Shown piece by piece: positions 50,679-59,298 of a stretch of 64,000 nt of DNA. The first letter of the stretch is position 1, and each line of letters begins with the position of its first letter. This DNA comes from DATGSL01 sp964645585 (GTDB lineage: Bacteria; Verrucomicrobiota; Verrucomicrobiia; Opitutales; T3Sed10-336). The position numbers and the translations under genes are program-made. The notes below the pieces were generated by a model. The model saw nothing but the letters and a program-made list of their open reading frames with translations, had not been told where the DNA came from and did not search any database. The DNA is taken from contig CAZYAN010000006.1 of NCBI GenBank assembly GCA_964645585.1, forward strand, positions 1 through 64,000, in the 5' to 3' direction.

Positions 50679-51923
50679 ATGCATTCCACCATCGTGATCC
50701 GCGTATTCACTGTTATGTTACGAAAAAGTTTGCTCGTGCTTCTTGTCGCGGGATCCGCGCTGACTGTCATTTACACCGACGGGCTGACAGCGGGATCTCC
50801 GGACGGCGCTCCGTCCGACTTCTCGCGGGGCGAATCCTTTGATGTCGTCGCCAGCGGGAGCGATGTCTATTTGCTCTTTGGCCAGACGCTTTCGCCCGGC
50901 GGGGATTTGCGGCTGTTCTTCACAAGGTCAACCGACAGCGGCACCACGTGGAGTCAGCCCATTCCAATTCCAACCGATCACGCTCCGCCGGGAAGGCACC
51001 AGCGCGGCCATGATCCTCAATTGGCAATCTCCGGCAATCGCTTGCTGGCCCTCTGGACGGCTCGCGGAGACGGACCTTGGGGAAGCGGCTCACTGGCAAC
51101 CGCACGTTCAAATGATGGCGGCCGAACCTGGAATCCTGGGCCGCCGCCCGTTGCTGACCTGGACGAACCGGCAGGGTTTCGTTTTCCGGCCGTTACAGCG
51201 AGCAAAGATTCCTTTCATGCCGTCTGGATCCACGCGCGCGGTGACGAACGAAGCCTGCGCCACGCGCGGCTCGAACAAGACGCCGCCACCTGGGCGCCTC
51301 CAACCATTATCGATCCCGACATCTGCGCCTGCTGCTGGAACACGCTTGAAGTCGGTGCGGACGGACGTTTGTTCGTACTGTACCGGGATCAGGATCCCAG
51401 TGATATGGCGCTTGCGGTCTCCGATGATTCAGGCAGTCACTGGCATCGCATTGGTTCTGTCGGCGCGTTCGGCTGGCATTTCAATGGATGCCCCCATGTC
51501 GGAGGCAGCTTATTACTCCCGGCGGACGACGCCGCGCTCTTCGCCACTGTCTGGACCGGCGACCCCGCCGCACGCGGCGCCTATCGGCTCGTCAGCCGGG
51601 ATGGCGGTTTGAGCTGGAACGCCCACCCGCTTCCGAACAATGAGATCCCAGGCAACGTCCACACCGACAGCGCCCGACTCCCCAACGGACAGACGGGGAT
51701 CGTGTGGGACCGGCATCCGCTGGAAGGGAGTCGCCGGACGATCTACTTTGCCGCAAGCCCCGGAGATCTGGAAGCCTCCTGGACAGAACCCAAGGCCATT
51801 TCCGATGGTTCCCGGACGGCCTCCCATCCGCGAATTATTTCGCTCGATGACCGGTTCCTGATCTTATGGACGGAGACGGCCGATGGAGAGAGCTTCCTCC
51901 AAATGGAAAGCCGTGTAAAATGA
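50679..51923 (+). CDS. Exported BNR-repeat (sialidase-like) protein with CxCC motif
   Basis: A 414-residue protein with a signal peptide or anchor (MLRKSLLVLLVAGSALTVIY), then a beta-propeller made of Asp-box repeats (STDSGTTWS, SNDGGRTWN, SDDSGSHWH, SRDGGLSWN). Between blades lies DPDICACCWNTLEV, a cysteine cluster C-x-C-C typical of one exo-sialidase-like subgroup whose function is uncertain. The true start is the ATG at 50679 or at 50715. It immediately follows the pseudopilin gene. Confidence 0.82.
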   Translation: MHSTIVIRVFTVMLRKSLLVLLVAGSALTVIYTDGLTAGSPDGAPSDFSRGESFDVVASGSDVYLLFGQTLSPGGDLRLFFTRSTDSGTTWSQPIPIPTDHAPPGRHQRGHDPQLAISGNRLLALWTARGDGPWGSGSLATARSNDGGRTWNPGPPPVADLDEPAGFRFPAVTASKDSFHAVWIHARGDERSLRHARLEQDAATWAPPTIIDPDICACCWNTLEVGADGRLFVLYRDQDPSDMALAVSDDSGSHWHRIGSVGAFGWHFNGCPHVGGSLLLPADDAALFATVWTGDPAARGAYRLVSRDGGLSWNAHPLPNNEIPGNVHTDSARLPNGQTGIVWDRHPLEGSRRTIYFAASPGDLEASWTEPKAISDGSRTASHPRIISLDDRFLILWTETADGESFLQMESRVK

Positions 51924-51925
51924 GA

Positions 51926-52120
51926 CTACTCCCTGTGGTCGCGTTTTGCCGGTGCCTCGTCATCGAGTTCCCAAAGATCTTCGCCACCGAATTCCGGGCA
52001 GCATGAACCAGGGATCTGATAACATTCTTCGCAAAGGTTTTCGTCGCCCACGCGGATGACAGCTGGGCGGCCGCACCGGTCACATGTTTCGCCTGCCGGT
52101 TCCATCGATTCCGCACTCAT
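51926..52120 (-). CDS. Small zinc-ribbon protein
   Basis: A 64-residue protein with six cysteines, including CDRCG, CEECY and CCPEF, in the layout of a treble-clef or zinc-ribbon fold, followed by an acidic C-terminus (GGEDLWELDDEAP). Unknown function; size and charge suggest a protein-interaction or nucleic-acid-associated factor. It ends three bases from the convergent BNR gene. Confidence 0.72.
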   Translation of the reverse strand: MSAESMEPAGETCDRCGRPAVIRVGDENLCEECYQIPGSCCPEFGGEDLWELDDEAPAKRDHRE

Positions 52121-52232
52121 CGCACAAAAAACCTACGACGAGGCCGGCATCGGTGCAAGCCAGGCGCTGCGTTGCGGAATCCAGGGGCCTTCTCTCGCGG
52201 GGTTAAATGCCGCGCTTCGGCTTCGGCTTCCG

Positions 52233-52973
52233 CTATTGCGCGGCTGGAGCGAAGGATGGGATATCGAACAGCGAAGGGTCGAAAGCCTGGTTTAACGCGA
52301 CCTCCGTGAAACGAATTTCGTTCATCTTTTCGCCGTCTTTACTCATGACAATCTTCTCCGGAAAAACGACGCCATTCACCTCGATCTTTCCGCTCTCCCG
52401 GATCTCTGAGCCGTCGCGGGTGCGGGTCATAAGCAGGCGTCCCGTTTCGATGTCAAAAAAGCGAACGAACTCGATGTCTGACGGATGACGAAACACGAGC
52501 TCAACTGCCTGGCGACCGTCGACCTCTGCGAGTCCCCTGTTTTCAATGCTCCCGCGCCGCTGCTCGATCCCTTGAAAAAAGTTCAGGTTTTCCCACGTAT
52601 TCGCCTGGAGTTCCCGGATTTTCTCAACGTCGAGCAGCGTGATTGACCATCGATCGGCATTGGAAGCGTCGTAGGTCTTCCGCCATGCTTCGAAATCGTT
52701 TAACGCGGTCACCTCACCGATATTGTCCCGCACCACCGTCACGCGCTGCATCAGCGGCTTCTGGAAAATAATCTCGATGGTGCCGGTTCCTCCATCAGCG
52801 GTTTCAAATTCCCCGGCGTAGCGGATCGATTTCACCTTACTCAGAGCGTCGTCGCCGCCCAGAAACTCGCGCGCCTTGGTGATAATCTCCGCCGTTGCCG
52901 GCTGCGCTCCCGCGGTGGCGGCGGCGAGCAAACAGGCGAACCCCGTGAAGAAAACAAATCGTGAAAAATTCAT
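52233..52973 (-). CDS. Exported outer-membrane lipoprotein-sorting-like protein
   Basis: A 246-residue secreted protein with a signal peptide (about 1-23, ending TAGAQ). The helix KAREFLGGDDALSKVKSIRYAGEF followed by antiparallel strands (GTIEIIFQKPLMQRVTVV, GRQAVELVFRHPSDIEFVRFFDIETGRLLMTRTR, IEVNGVVFPEKIVM) is the LolA/LolB-like fold. These proteins carry lipoproteins or lipids across the periplasm, but this subfamily is uncharacterised. The ATG at 52973 lies 25 bases past the guaA stop, so it may be in the same operon. Confidence 0.8.
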   Translation of the reverse strand: MNFSRFVFFTGFACLLAAATAGAQPATAEIITKAREFLGGDDALSKVKSIRYAGEFETADGGTGTIEIIFQKPLMQRVTVVRDNIGEVTALNDFEAWRKTYDASNADRWSITLLDVEKIRELQANTWENLNFFQGIEQRRGSIENRGLAEVDGRQAVELVFRHPSDIEFVRFFDIETGRLLMTRTRDGSEIRESGKIEVNGVVFPEKIVMSKDGEKMNEIRFTEVALNQAFDPSLFDIPSFAPAAQ

Positions 52974-52998
52974 GGCGATAAGCGGTAAACGTTGAAAG

Positions 52999-54534
52999 CT
53001 ATTCCCACTCAATGGTACTGGGCGGTTTCGAGCTGATGTCGAGCACAACCCGGTTAACCCCTTTCACTTCGTTGATGATCCGGTTCGAAATCCGTTGCAG
53101 CAATTCATGCGGCAAGCGCACCCAGTCGGCGGTCATTGCATCGACACTCTCGACGATGCGAAGGGCGATCACATGGTCGTATGTCCGCTGATCACCCATG
53201 ACGCCCACCGTACGCACCGGCAGAAAAACCGCGAACGATTGCCAGACCTTGTAATAATAATCCGCCGCGAGCATTTCCTCCTGAAGGATCGCATCGGCTT
53301 CGCGGAGAATTTTCAAGCGGGGGCGAGTGATTTCACCCAGGATGCGGACCGCGAGGCCGGGACCCGGGAATGGCTGGCGCCAAAGGACCTCGCGCGGCAG
53401 ACCGAGTTCCGCGCCGAGCGCTCGAACTTCATCTTTAAACAACTCCCGAAGCGGTTCGAGCACCTTCAGGCGCATCCGTTTCGGAAGACCGCCGACATTG
53501 TGGTGGCTTTTGATCACCGCCGCCGGGCTGCCGTCGATCGCCACACTTTCGATGACATCCGGATACAATGTCCCTTGCGCCAGATACTCGGCGTCGCCGT
53601 TTTTCTTGAGGAATTCTTCAAACACCTTGATGAACGTGTGGCCAATGATCTTTCGTTTCCGCTCGGGATCGGTAACTCCGCGCAGCCGCTCCAAGAACAG
53701 CCGGCCCGCGTTAACGACACGAAGGTTCATTTTGAAGTTCCGTTTGAAGAGATTGACCACCGCCTCGCGCTCGTGAAGACGAAGCAAGCCGTTGTCCACA
53801 AAAACACACACCAGCTGATCGCCGATCGCCTTGTGAAGGAGGGCTGCGGCAACCGATGAATCCACCCCGCCGCTCAGACCGAGGATCACTCGCGCGCCGC
53901 CGACCTCCTGTCGAATCGACTCAATCGCCTGGTCGAGATAATTGGCCATCGACCAATCGCCCGTGCAGCCGCAGATGTTCTTAATGAAGTTCTCGAGAAC
54001 CAGGATGCCGTGTTCGCTGTGAGAGACTTCGGGATGAAATTGAAGGCCGAACAGTTTCTTCTTCGGATGCTCGATCGCGGCAAAATCCGAGTTATCCGTA
54101 GACGCGGTCGCCACGAAACCTTTGGGGAGCTCGATCACTTTGTCCCCATGTGAATTCCACACGCGCAATTGGCGCGGCAATCCGTCCAGCAGCTTCCCAT
54201 CCTTGATGTCGAGCCGGCTGTGTCCGTACTCCCGGCGACTGCTCTTCTCGACCTTCCCGCCCATCATGTGGGCGATCAATTGCAGGCCGTAGCAGATTCC
54301 GAGTACCGGCACACCGAGCTTGAGCACCGCTGGATCCGGACGCGGCGCATTCCGAGCGAGGACGGACGCGGGACCGCCGGACAGGATCACCCCGCACACA
54401 TTGTGCTTCTTCAAAACCGAAGCGGGCGTGCGATACGGAAAAATCTGCGAGTGAACGTTGCATTCCCGGATGCGCCGGGCAATGACCTGGGTGTATTGAG
54501 AGCCGAAATCCAGGATGGCGATAGTCTCGTGCAT
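52999..54534 (-). CDS. guaA: GMP synthase (glutamine-hydrolysing)
   Basis: A 511-residue enzyme that aminates XMP to GMP. The glutaminase domain (about 1-190) has the catalytic Cys in VLGICYGLQL, plus His and Glu in QFHPEVSHSE. The ATP pyrophosphatase loop is GLSGGVDSSVAAAL. The C-terminal dimerisation domain ends in the family signature KPPSTIEWE. The start MHETIAILDFGSQYTQ at 54534 agrees with homologues; the longer frame is not needed. Confidence 0.96.
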   Translation of the reverse strand: MHETIAILDFGSQYTQVIARRIRECNVHSQIFPYRTPASVLKKHNVCGVILSGGPASVLARNAPRPDPAVLKLGVPVLGICYGLQLIAHMMGGKVEKSSRREYGHSRLDIKDGKLLDGLPRQLRVWNSHGDKVIELPKGFVATASTDNSDFAAIEHPKKKLFGLQFHPEVSHSEHGILVLENFIKNICGCTGDWSMANYLDQAIESIRQEVGGARVILGLSGGVDSSVAAALLHKAIGDQLVCVFVDNGLLRLHEREAVVNLFKRNFKMNLRVVNAGRLFLERLRGVTDPERKRKIIGHTFIKVFEEFLKKNGDAEYLAQGTLYPDVIESVAIDGSPAAVIKSHHNVGGLPKRMRLKVLEPLRELFKDEVRALGAELGLPREVLWRQPFPGPGLAVRILGEITRPRLKILREADAILQEEMLAADYYYKVWQSFAVFLPVRTVGVMGDQRTYDHVIALRIVESVDAMTADWVRLPHELLQRISNRIINEVKGVNRVVLDISSKPPSTIEWE

Positions 54535-54622
54535 GAACGGATTCGTGTTGGTTTGGGCCGATCGCGCGGGCCGACGAGGCATCGGTGAAGCGCGCTTCTC
54601 CGTGAAGCGCGGACAGTGAGCG

Positions 54623-54856
54623 CTAAAACTTCAAACGAGCATTGTTAAATTGACAGCGAGGACAAGGCGCAACCTCGGTGCCCTGCCGGCTGGTGTAGAT
54701 CTTGTCGCATTTAATGCAGTGAAAAATAACCTTCTTGCGTTCCGCCTCATACAGGTTTTTGTCGCGCAGATCTGAAAACAGCCACAGGCCGATGAGGAGA
54801 GCCATCGCGCTGAAAATATAGATCAGCGCACCGACTGTGAGATCAATGACGAACAT
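54623..54856 (-). CDS. Small membrane protein with C-terminal zinc ribbon
   Basis: About 77 residues: one or two N-terminal helices (VIDLTVGALIYIFSAMALLIGLWLF), a basic linker (LRDKNLYEAERKKVIF) and a four-cysteine zinc ribbon (CIKCDKIY and CPRCQF, 19-20 residues apart). The ribbon resembles generic zinc-ribbon domains such as those in HypA-like proteins; function unknown. The start may instead be the ATG at 54886, ten codons earlier. It lies 88 bases before guaA on the same strand. Confidence 0.68.
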   Translation of the reverse strand: MFVIDLTVGALIYIFSAMALLIGLWLFSDLRDKNLYEAERKKVIFHCIKCDKIYTSRQGTEVAPCPRCQFNNARLKF

Positions 54857-55081
54857 GGCAAAACAAAGAAGCGCGCCCCCTTCCATTGAAGAGACGCGCT
54901 TCCGAAACTCAATCTTTCCCGCGTTGGACGGGCTGGCAAGAAACAAGGTGATCGTTCAGACGTGCCAGAGATCATCCGCGAGAGGCACCGTCGATTTTGC
55001 AAGTTGAGCATCGTGGCTGCCGCCGCCCATGTGTACCGTGACCGGAGCTTTGCCGGCGATGGCGCTCTGCCAGGCGATGAA

Positions 55082-55681
55082 CTACTCGGCTTTGTCGCTC
55101 TTCTCCTTTTCCTCGCCGGCCTCTGGCTTCTCCTGAACAGCTTCAGCATTCGCCTCAGCTTCAGGCTGCTCCTGTTCTGCCGGCTCCTCGCTTTTCGGCT
55201 CCTCAGTCGCGGCGGCTTCGCCGGCCTCAGCGGCAGCTTTCGCCGCGGCCGTTTCGTCGGCAGCGGTCTTGTCAGCCTTCTTGGCCTTTGGCTTTCGGCG
55301 GCTCGAACGGTAGCCCGGATCTTCGGCGGTCACCCACTCGATAATCGCGAGCTCCGCGGCATCCCCTAGACGCGGCGTTCCAAGCTTGTAAATCCGTGTG
55401 TAACCGCCCGGCCGATTGACAAACTCGCCGACGAGCTCGTTGAAGAGCTTCGTAACGGCCGCGCTGTCACGAAGTCTTGCCATTGCGAGACGACGGTTCG
55501 CGATGCCGCCTTTCTTCGCGAGTGTGACCAGTCGTTCCGCGAATGGACGGAGGGCTTTCGCCTTCTTCAAGGTTGTCTGGATGCGACCCTCGCGGATCAG
55601 GGCGGAAGCAAGATTCGCCATCAGGGCGGCACGGTGCTCCTTTTTGACGCCCAGTTGATTGCTGTGTTTCTGGTGGCGCAT
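55082..55681 (-). CDS. rplQ: 50S ribosomal protein L17 with long acidic tail
   Basis: The core (about residues 1-125; MRHQKHSNQLGVKKEHRAAL, GGYTRIYKLGTPRLGDAAEL) is L17, which lies near the peptide exit tunnel. After residue 125 comes a tail of about 70 residues rich in Ala, Glu, Lys and Pro (for example EAGEAAATEEPKSEEPAEQ), absent from most L17 proteins. The tail is low-complexity and probably disordered. Last gene of the alpha operon, after rpoA. Confidence 0.95.
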   Translation of the reverse strand: MRHQKHSNQLGVKKEHRAALMANLASALIREGRIQTTLKKAKALRPFAERLVTLAKKGGIANRRLAMARLRDSAAVTKLFNELVGEFVNRPGGYTRIYKLGTPRLGDAAELAIIEWVTAEDPGYRSSRRKPKAKKADKTAADETAAAKAAAEAGEAAATEEPKSEEPAEQEQPEAEANAEAVQEKPEAGEEKEKSDKAE

Positions 55682-55717
55682 GAACGGCTTTGATGAGAGT
55701 GATTAACTAACGTAAAC

Positions 55718-56719
55718 TCAGAATTCGTTCTTTCGATCGAGCAGACGCTCGTCGATTTTCATCCCGAGCGAGAGACCGAGCTGTTCGAGCTTTTCCTTGA
55801 TCTCGTTCAGGGACTTCTTCCCGAAGTTGCGGTACTTGAGCATCTCCTGTTCGGACTTCATTGCCAGTTCGCCAACGGTGGTAATGTTGGCGTTGTTGAG
55901 GCAGTTCGCCGCACGCACCGACAGCTCAATTTCGTTGACGCTCATGTTGAGGAGCTTGCGGAGCTTGTTCTGCTCCTCGCTCACTTCAGCGCCTTCGCTT
56001 TCGAACTCGACCTGTTCTTCCGTTACACGATCAAAGACGTCGAGGTGGTGCTTCAGAATCGAAGCGGCCTGCTTGAGCGCCTCATCCGGTGTGATGCGCC
56101 CGTCGGTCCAGATCTCGAGATTCAGTTTGTCGTAATCCGTAATCTGCCCGACGCGGGTGTTCTCGACGCTGTATTTGACCAGGCGGACCGGGCTGAAAAG
56201 AGAATCGATCGCGATCACGCCGATCGGCTGGTCTTCCTTCTTGTTGTCCTCCCCTGGACAATAACCGCGGCCCACGCGGACCTCGAGCTCCGCATAAAAG
56301 CGGCGCGGCTTGTCGAGCGTGCAAATCAGCTGATCCGGATTGACGATCCGAATATTAGCATCCTCGGAAATATCCGCCGCCGTTACGGGCCCTTCGCGGT
56401 TCACGTCGATGTGCAGCCGGATCGGTTCGCGCTTGTGCGAAATGATCAGGACCTTCTTCAAATTCAGCACGATATCGGTGACGTCCTCCAGAACGCCTTC
56501 CACGCTCTGGAATTCGTGGTTGACCCCATCGATCCGAACCGAAGAGAACGCCGCTCCTTCGATCGAGCTCAGCAGAATCCGCCGCAACGAGTTCCCGATC
56601 GTATGCCCGTAGCCCGCTTCGAACGGCTCCGCAATGAACTTCGCGTAGGTGTCCGTTGCTGACTCCTCCACTTTGATCAGCCGGTTGGGCAACTCGAATT
56701 TACCAAGTCTCTTTGCCAT
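55718..56719 (-). CDS. rpoA: DNA-directed RNA polymerase subunit alpha
   Basis: A 333-residue subunit. N-terminal assembly domain (about 1-235; GYGHTIGNSLRRILLSSIEG, HEFQSVEGVLEDVTDI) and C-terminal DNA-binding domain (about 250-325; LNMSVNEIELSVRAANCLNNANI, YRNFGKKSLNEIKEKL) are both intact. The second binds UP elements and activators. Length is standard. Confidence 0.98.
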   Translation of the reverse strand: MAKRLGKFELPNRLIKVEESATDTYAKFIAEPFEAGYGHTIGNSLRRILLSSIEGAAFSSVRIDGVNHEFQSVEGVLEDVTDIVLNLKKVLIISHKREPIRLHIDVNREGPVTAADISEDANIRIVNPDQLICTLDKPRRFYAELEVRVGRGYCPGEDNKKEDQPIGVIAIDSLFSPVRLVKYSVENTRVGQITDYDKLNLEIWTDGRITPDEALKQAASILKHHLDVFDRVTEEQVEFESEGAEVSEEQNKLRKLLNMSVNEIELSVRAANCLNNANITTVGELAMKSEQEMLKYRNFGKKSLNEIKEKLEQLGLSLGMKIDERLLDRKNEF

Positions 56720-56804
56720 ATTCAGTCGTTCTGTAAAAAGGAAAAATCCGGCAGGGAGCGATTGCGTTGTTCCCGCCAGATGCGATGCTAATGGAGAGTA
56801 TGAA

Positions 56805-57413
56805 TCAGCGGCTGTAAAATTCTACAACGAGCTGCTCGTTAACCCCGGGATCGATCTCCTCGCGGGCGGGGAGACGATTGACCGTCGCCCGAAGAGCATC
56901 TTCCTGGAGCGTCAACCAGCCTGGAACCGGACGCAGACGGGTCTCATCGAGCATCCGGGTGGCCAACTGCCGGGACGACGTGCTGCCGCGCACTTCGATC
57001 TCGTCGCCGCTCTTCACCGTGTAGCTCGGAATATCGACCTTCCGGCCGTTGACACGAACGTGCCCGTGGTTGACAAACTGCCGGGCCGCCTGCCGCGATT
57101 TCGCGAACCCGAGCAAATAGATAATGTTGTCCAGACGCGTTTCCAAGAGTTGAAGGAAACGGTCGCCCGTAATCCCGCGCTCCCGTTTCGCCTGCTCAAA
57201 GAGGCGGCGAAACTGCTTCTCTGAAAGGCCGTAGGTATAGCGAAGCTTCTGCTTCTCATTCAGCCCGATCGCATAATCACTGAGCTTGCGGCGCAGGCGG
57301 GGCCCATGGACGCCCGGCGGATACGGCTTTTTCTCAAACGATTTGTTCGATCCGAAAATCGGCTGACCGAAGCGACGGCTGATGCGTGTGGTAGGACCAG
57401 TGTAACGTGACAT
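56805..57413 (-). CDS. rpsD: 30S ribosomal protein S4
   Basis: A 202-residue primary 16S rRNA-binding protein. It starts MSRYTGPTTRISRRFG and carries the S4 RNA-binding domain (LDNIIYLLGFAKSRQAARQFVNHGHVRVNG). The zinc cysteines seen in some S4 forms are absent (C-minus form). Located between rpsK and rpoA as usual. Confidence 0.97.
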   Translation of the reverse strand: MSRYTGPTTRISRRFGQPIFGSNKSFEKKPYPPGVHGPRLRRKLSDYAIGLNEKQKLRYTYGLSEKQFRRLFEQAKRERGITGDRFLQLLETRLDNIIYLLGFAKSRQAARQFVNHGHVRVNGRKVDIPSYTVKSGDEIEVRGSTSSRQLATRMLDETRLRPVPGWLTLQEDALRATVNRLPAREEIDPGVNEQLVVEFYSR

Positions 57414-57455
57414 CTCGTAAATCTGTTCTTTCTAGTGGCGAATCCGCGCGATCGC

Positions 57456-58049
57456 TTATACCCGGCGGCGCTTCGGAGCGCGGCAGCCGTTGTGCGGAAC
57501 CGGAGTGGTATCGATAATCGCTGAAACTTCAAGCCCGATCGCCTGGAAGGCCCTGACCGCGGAGTCGCGTCCGAGACCCGGACCGCTCAGATGCACTTCT
57601 ATTTCCTTAAGCCCGTGGGCCATCGCGGCGCGGCCGGCATCCTGCGCAACCACCTGTGCGGCGTACGCGGTCGACTTCCGGGAGCCCCGGAAATTCATCT
57701 TGCCGGAACTGGACCACGAAATGACGTTCCCGCGCGTGTCGGTAATGCAAATCTTGGTGTTGTTGAACGTCGCGAGAACCTTGGCGATGCCGGTCGAAAT
57801 ATTCTTGCTGCCTTTGGCCTTGCGAATCTTGATCGCACCGATCTCGTCTTTGAGAAGGTCCTGCGCGGTAATCTCCTTCTTCGGAGCTTCCTCCGCACTT
57901 TCAGCTGCGGGAGCTGCCGCTTCAGCCTCGGCGGCCTTCGCCTGTTTTTCAGCTGGCTTCGGCTCTTGCTGGCCGGTCTGTTCCTTGACCTGAGCCGCCG
58001 CTTCTTCCACAGGCTTCTCGTTCTCCGGATTCTCGTTCGCGTTTGCCAT
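57456..58049 (-). CDS. rpsK: 30S ribosomal protein S11 with N-terminal extension
   Basis: The S11 core (about residues 78-197; NISTGIAKVLATFNNTKICITD, GPGLGRDSAVRAFQAIGLEV, DTTPVPHNGCRAPKRRRV) is normal. It is preceded by about 75 residues of Ala/Glu/Lys/Pro-rich low-complexity sequence (for example AAEAEAAAPAAESAEEAPKK); bacterial S11 is usually near 130 residues. A translation start within the extension cannot be excluded, but no downstream ATG lies at the core boundary. Confidence 0.95.
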   Translation of the reverse strand: MANANENPENEKPVEEAAAQVKEQTGQQEPKPAEKQAKAAEAEAAAPAAESAEEAPKKEITAQDLLKDEIGAIKIRKAKGSKNISTGIAKVLATFNNTKICITDTRGNVISWSSSGKMNFRGSRKSTAYAAQVVAQDAGRAAMAHGLKEIEVHLSGPGLGRDSAVRAFQAIGLEVSAIIDTTPVPHNGCRAPKRRRV

Positions 58050-58085
58050 TTCTTAGAAAATAAAAATCAGATACCAATCAGCCGG

Positions 58086-58460
58086 TTATTTCTTGGCGAA
58101 CACACCGACGGTCTTGCGGGCGCCCTTGCGTGTCCGGGCGTTGGTGCTCGTCCGCTGGCCGCGCACCGGCAGGCCGCGCCGATGGCGAAGACCGCGGTAG
58201 CAGTTGATCGCCTGAAGCCGCTTCAGCGCGGCCGCGTTCTCACGGCGCAGATCTCCTTCCACCGCAAACTTGCGGTCGGTGATCGCCGTTGTCAATTTGT
58301 TCAGATGCTCCTCCGTCAGCTCGTGGGCGCGAATATTCGGATCAATGCCGGCAGCTTCCACGACAATACGCGCGCGCGACGGCCCGATCCCGTAAATATA
58401 GCGGAGGGCATATTCGATTTTCTTATTGTTCGGGATGTCGACCCCAAGGATGCGTGCCAT
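58086..58460 (-). CDS. rpsM: 30S ribosomal protein S13
   Basis: A 124-residue head protein of the small subunit. The start MARILGVDIPNNKK at 58460 and the C-terminus RHRRGLPVRGQRTSTNARTRKG are diagnostic; the longer open frame upstream is not translated. No rpmJ (L36) lies between map and rpsM, where it is often found. Confidence 0.97.
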   Translation of the reverse strand: MARILGVDIPNNKKIEYALRYIYGIGPSRARIVVEAAGIDPNIRAHELTEEHLNKLTTAITDRKFAVEGDLRRENAAALKRLQAINCYRGLRHRRGLPVRGQRTSTNARTRKGARKTVGVFAKK

Positions 58461-58530
58461 AAGTTTTTGAAAAAAGGCTGATACGAGCGGTAAAAAGTAA
58501 TCTTGGCAAAGAAAAAAGCAACAGAGCAAA

Positions 58531-59298
58531 TTATTTTTTCGGCCGCGTCAAGATTTCCGGCTCTCCTTCCGTAACCAAAACGGTGTGTTCAAAGTGCGCC
58601 GACGGTTTACGGTCGGCCGTGACAACGGTCCACCCATCCGGCAAAACCTCCACATGGGGCCCGCCCAAGTTGACCATTGGCTCAATCGCGAGCGTCATCC
58701 CGGCCCGCAGCCGCGGTCCGGTTCCTTTCCGCCCAAAATTCGGAATCTGCGGCTCCTCATGCATCGACGCGCCAACGCCATGACCGACGAACTCGCGGAC
58801 GACAGACAGCCCGCGCGATTCGACATAGCGCTGAATCGCGTGAGAAATGTCGCCTACCCGGTTGCCGTCCCGTGCCTGTTTAATGCCGGTGTAGAGGCTT
58901 TCTTCGGTGATTTTCAGAAGCATTTCCACTTCCGGTTCCAGCTTCCCAACGCCGATCGTGGCCGCGTTGTCGCCGACATATCCGTCGTAAGACACCACAA
59001 TGTCGAGCGCGATGATGTCGCCTTCTTGAAGAACGCGCTTCAGCGACCCGATCCCATGAACGACTTCCTCATTGACCGACAGACAACTGTAGCTCGGAAA
59101 GGTCAAGCGGCCCACCTGGTAATTGTGACAGGCGCTTGTTGCCCCCATCTCCCCGATCAGCCGCTTCGCCTCCTGGTCGAGGTCGTACGTGTTTACACCC
59201 GGCGCGACCTTCGCCTTCAGCCCTTCAAGCACGGCTGCGGCAATCCGGCAGGATTCCCGCATCTTTGCGATCTCTTCGCTGGTCTTGACAGGGATCAT
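58531..59298 (-). CDS. map: Methionine aminopeptidase, type I
   Basis: A 255-residue dinuclear metallo-enzyme that removes initiator methionine. The pita-bread fold residues are present: His in EEVVHGIG, Asp in IIALDIVVSYDGYVGDNAAT, His in VGHGVGASMHEEPQIPN, and Glu in AIEPMVNLG and HFEHTVLVT. The start is the ATG at 59298, which overlaps the adk stop in the ATGA pattern; the frame extends four codons further upstream. Confidence 0.96.
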   Translation of the reverse strand: MIPVKTSEEIAKMRESCRIAAAVLEGLKAKVAPGVNTYDLDQEAKRLIGEMGATSACHNYQVGRLTFPSYSCLSVNEEVVHGIGSLKRVLQEGDIIALDIVVSYDGYVGDNAATIGVGKLEPEVEMLLKITEESLYTGIKQARDGNRVGDISHAIQRYVESRGLSVVREFVGHGVGASMHEEPQIPNFGRKGTGPRLRAGMTLAIEPMVNLGGPHVEVLPDGWTVVTADRKPSAHFEHTVLVTEGEPEILTRPKK

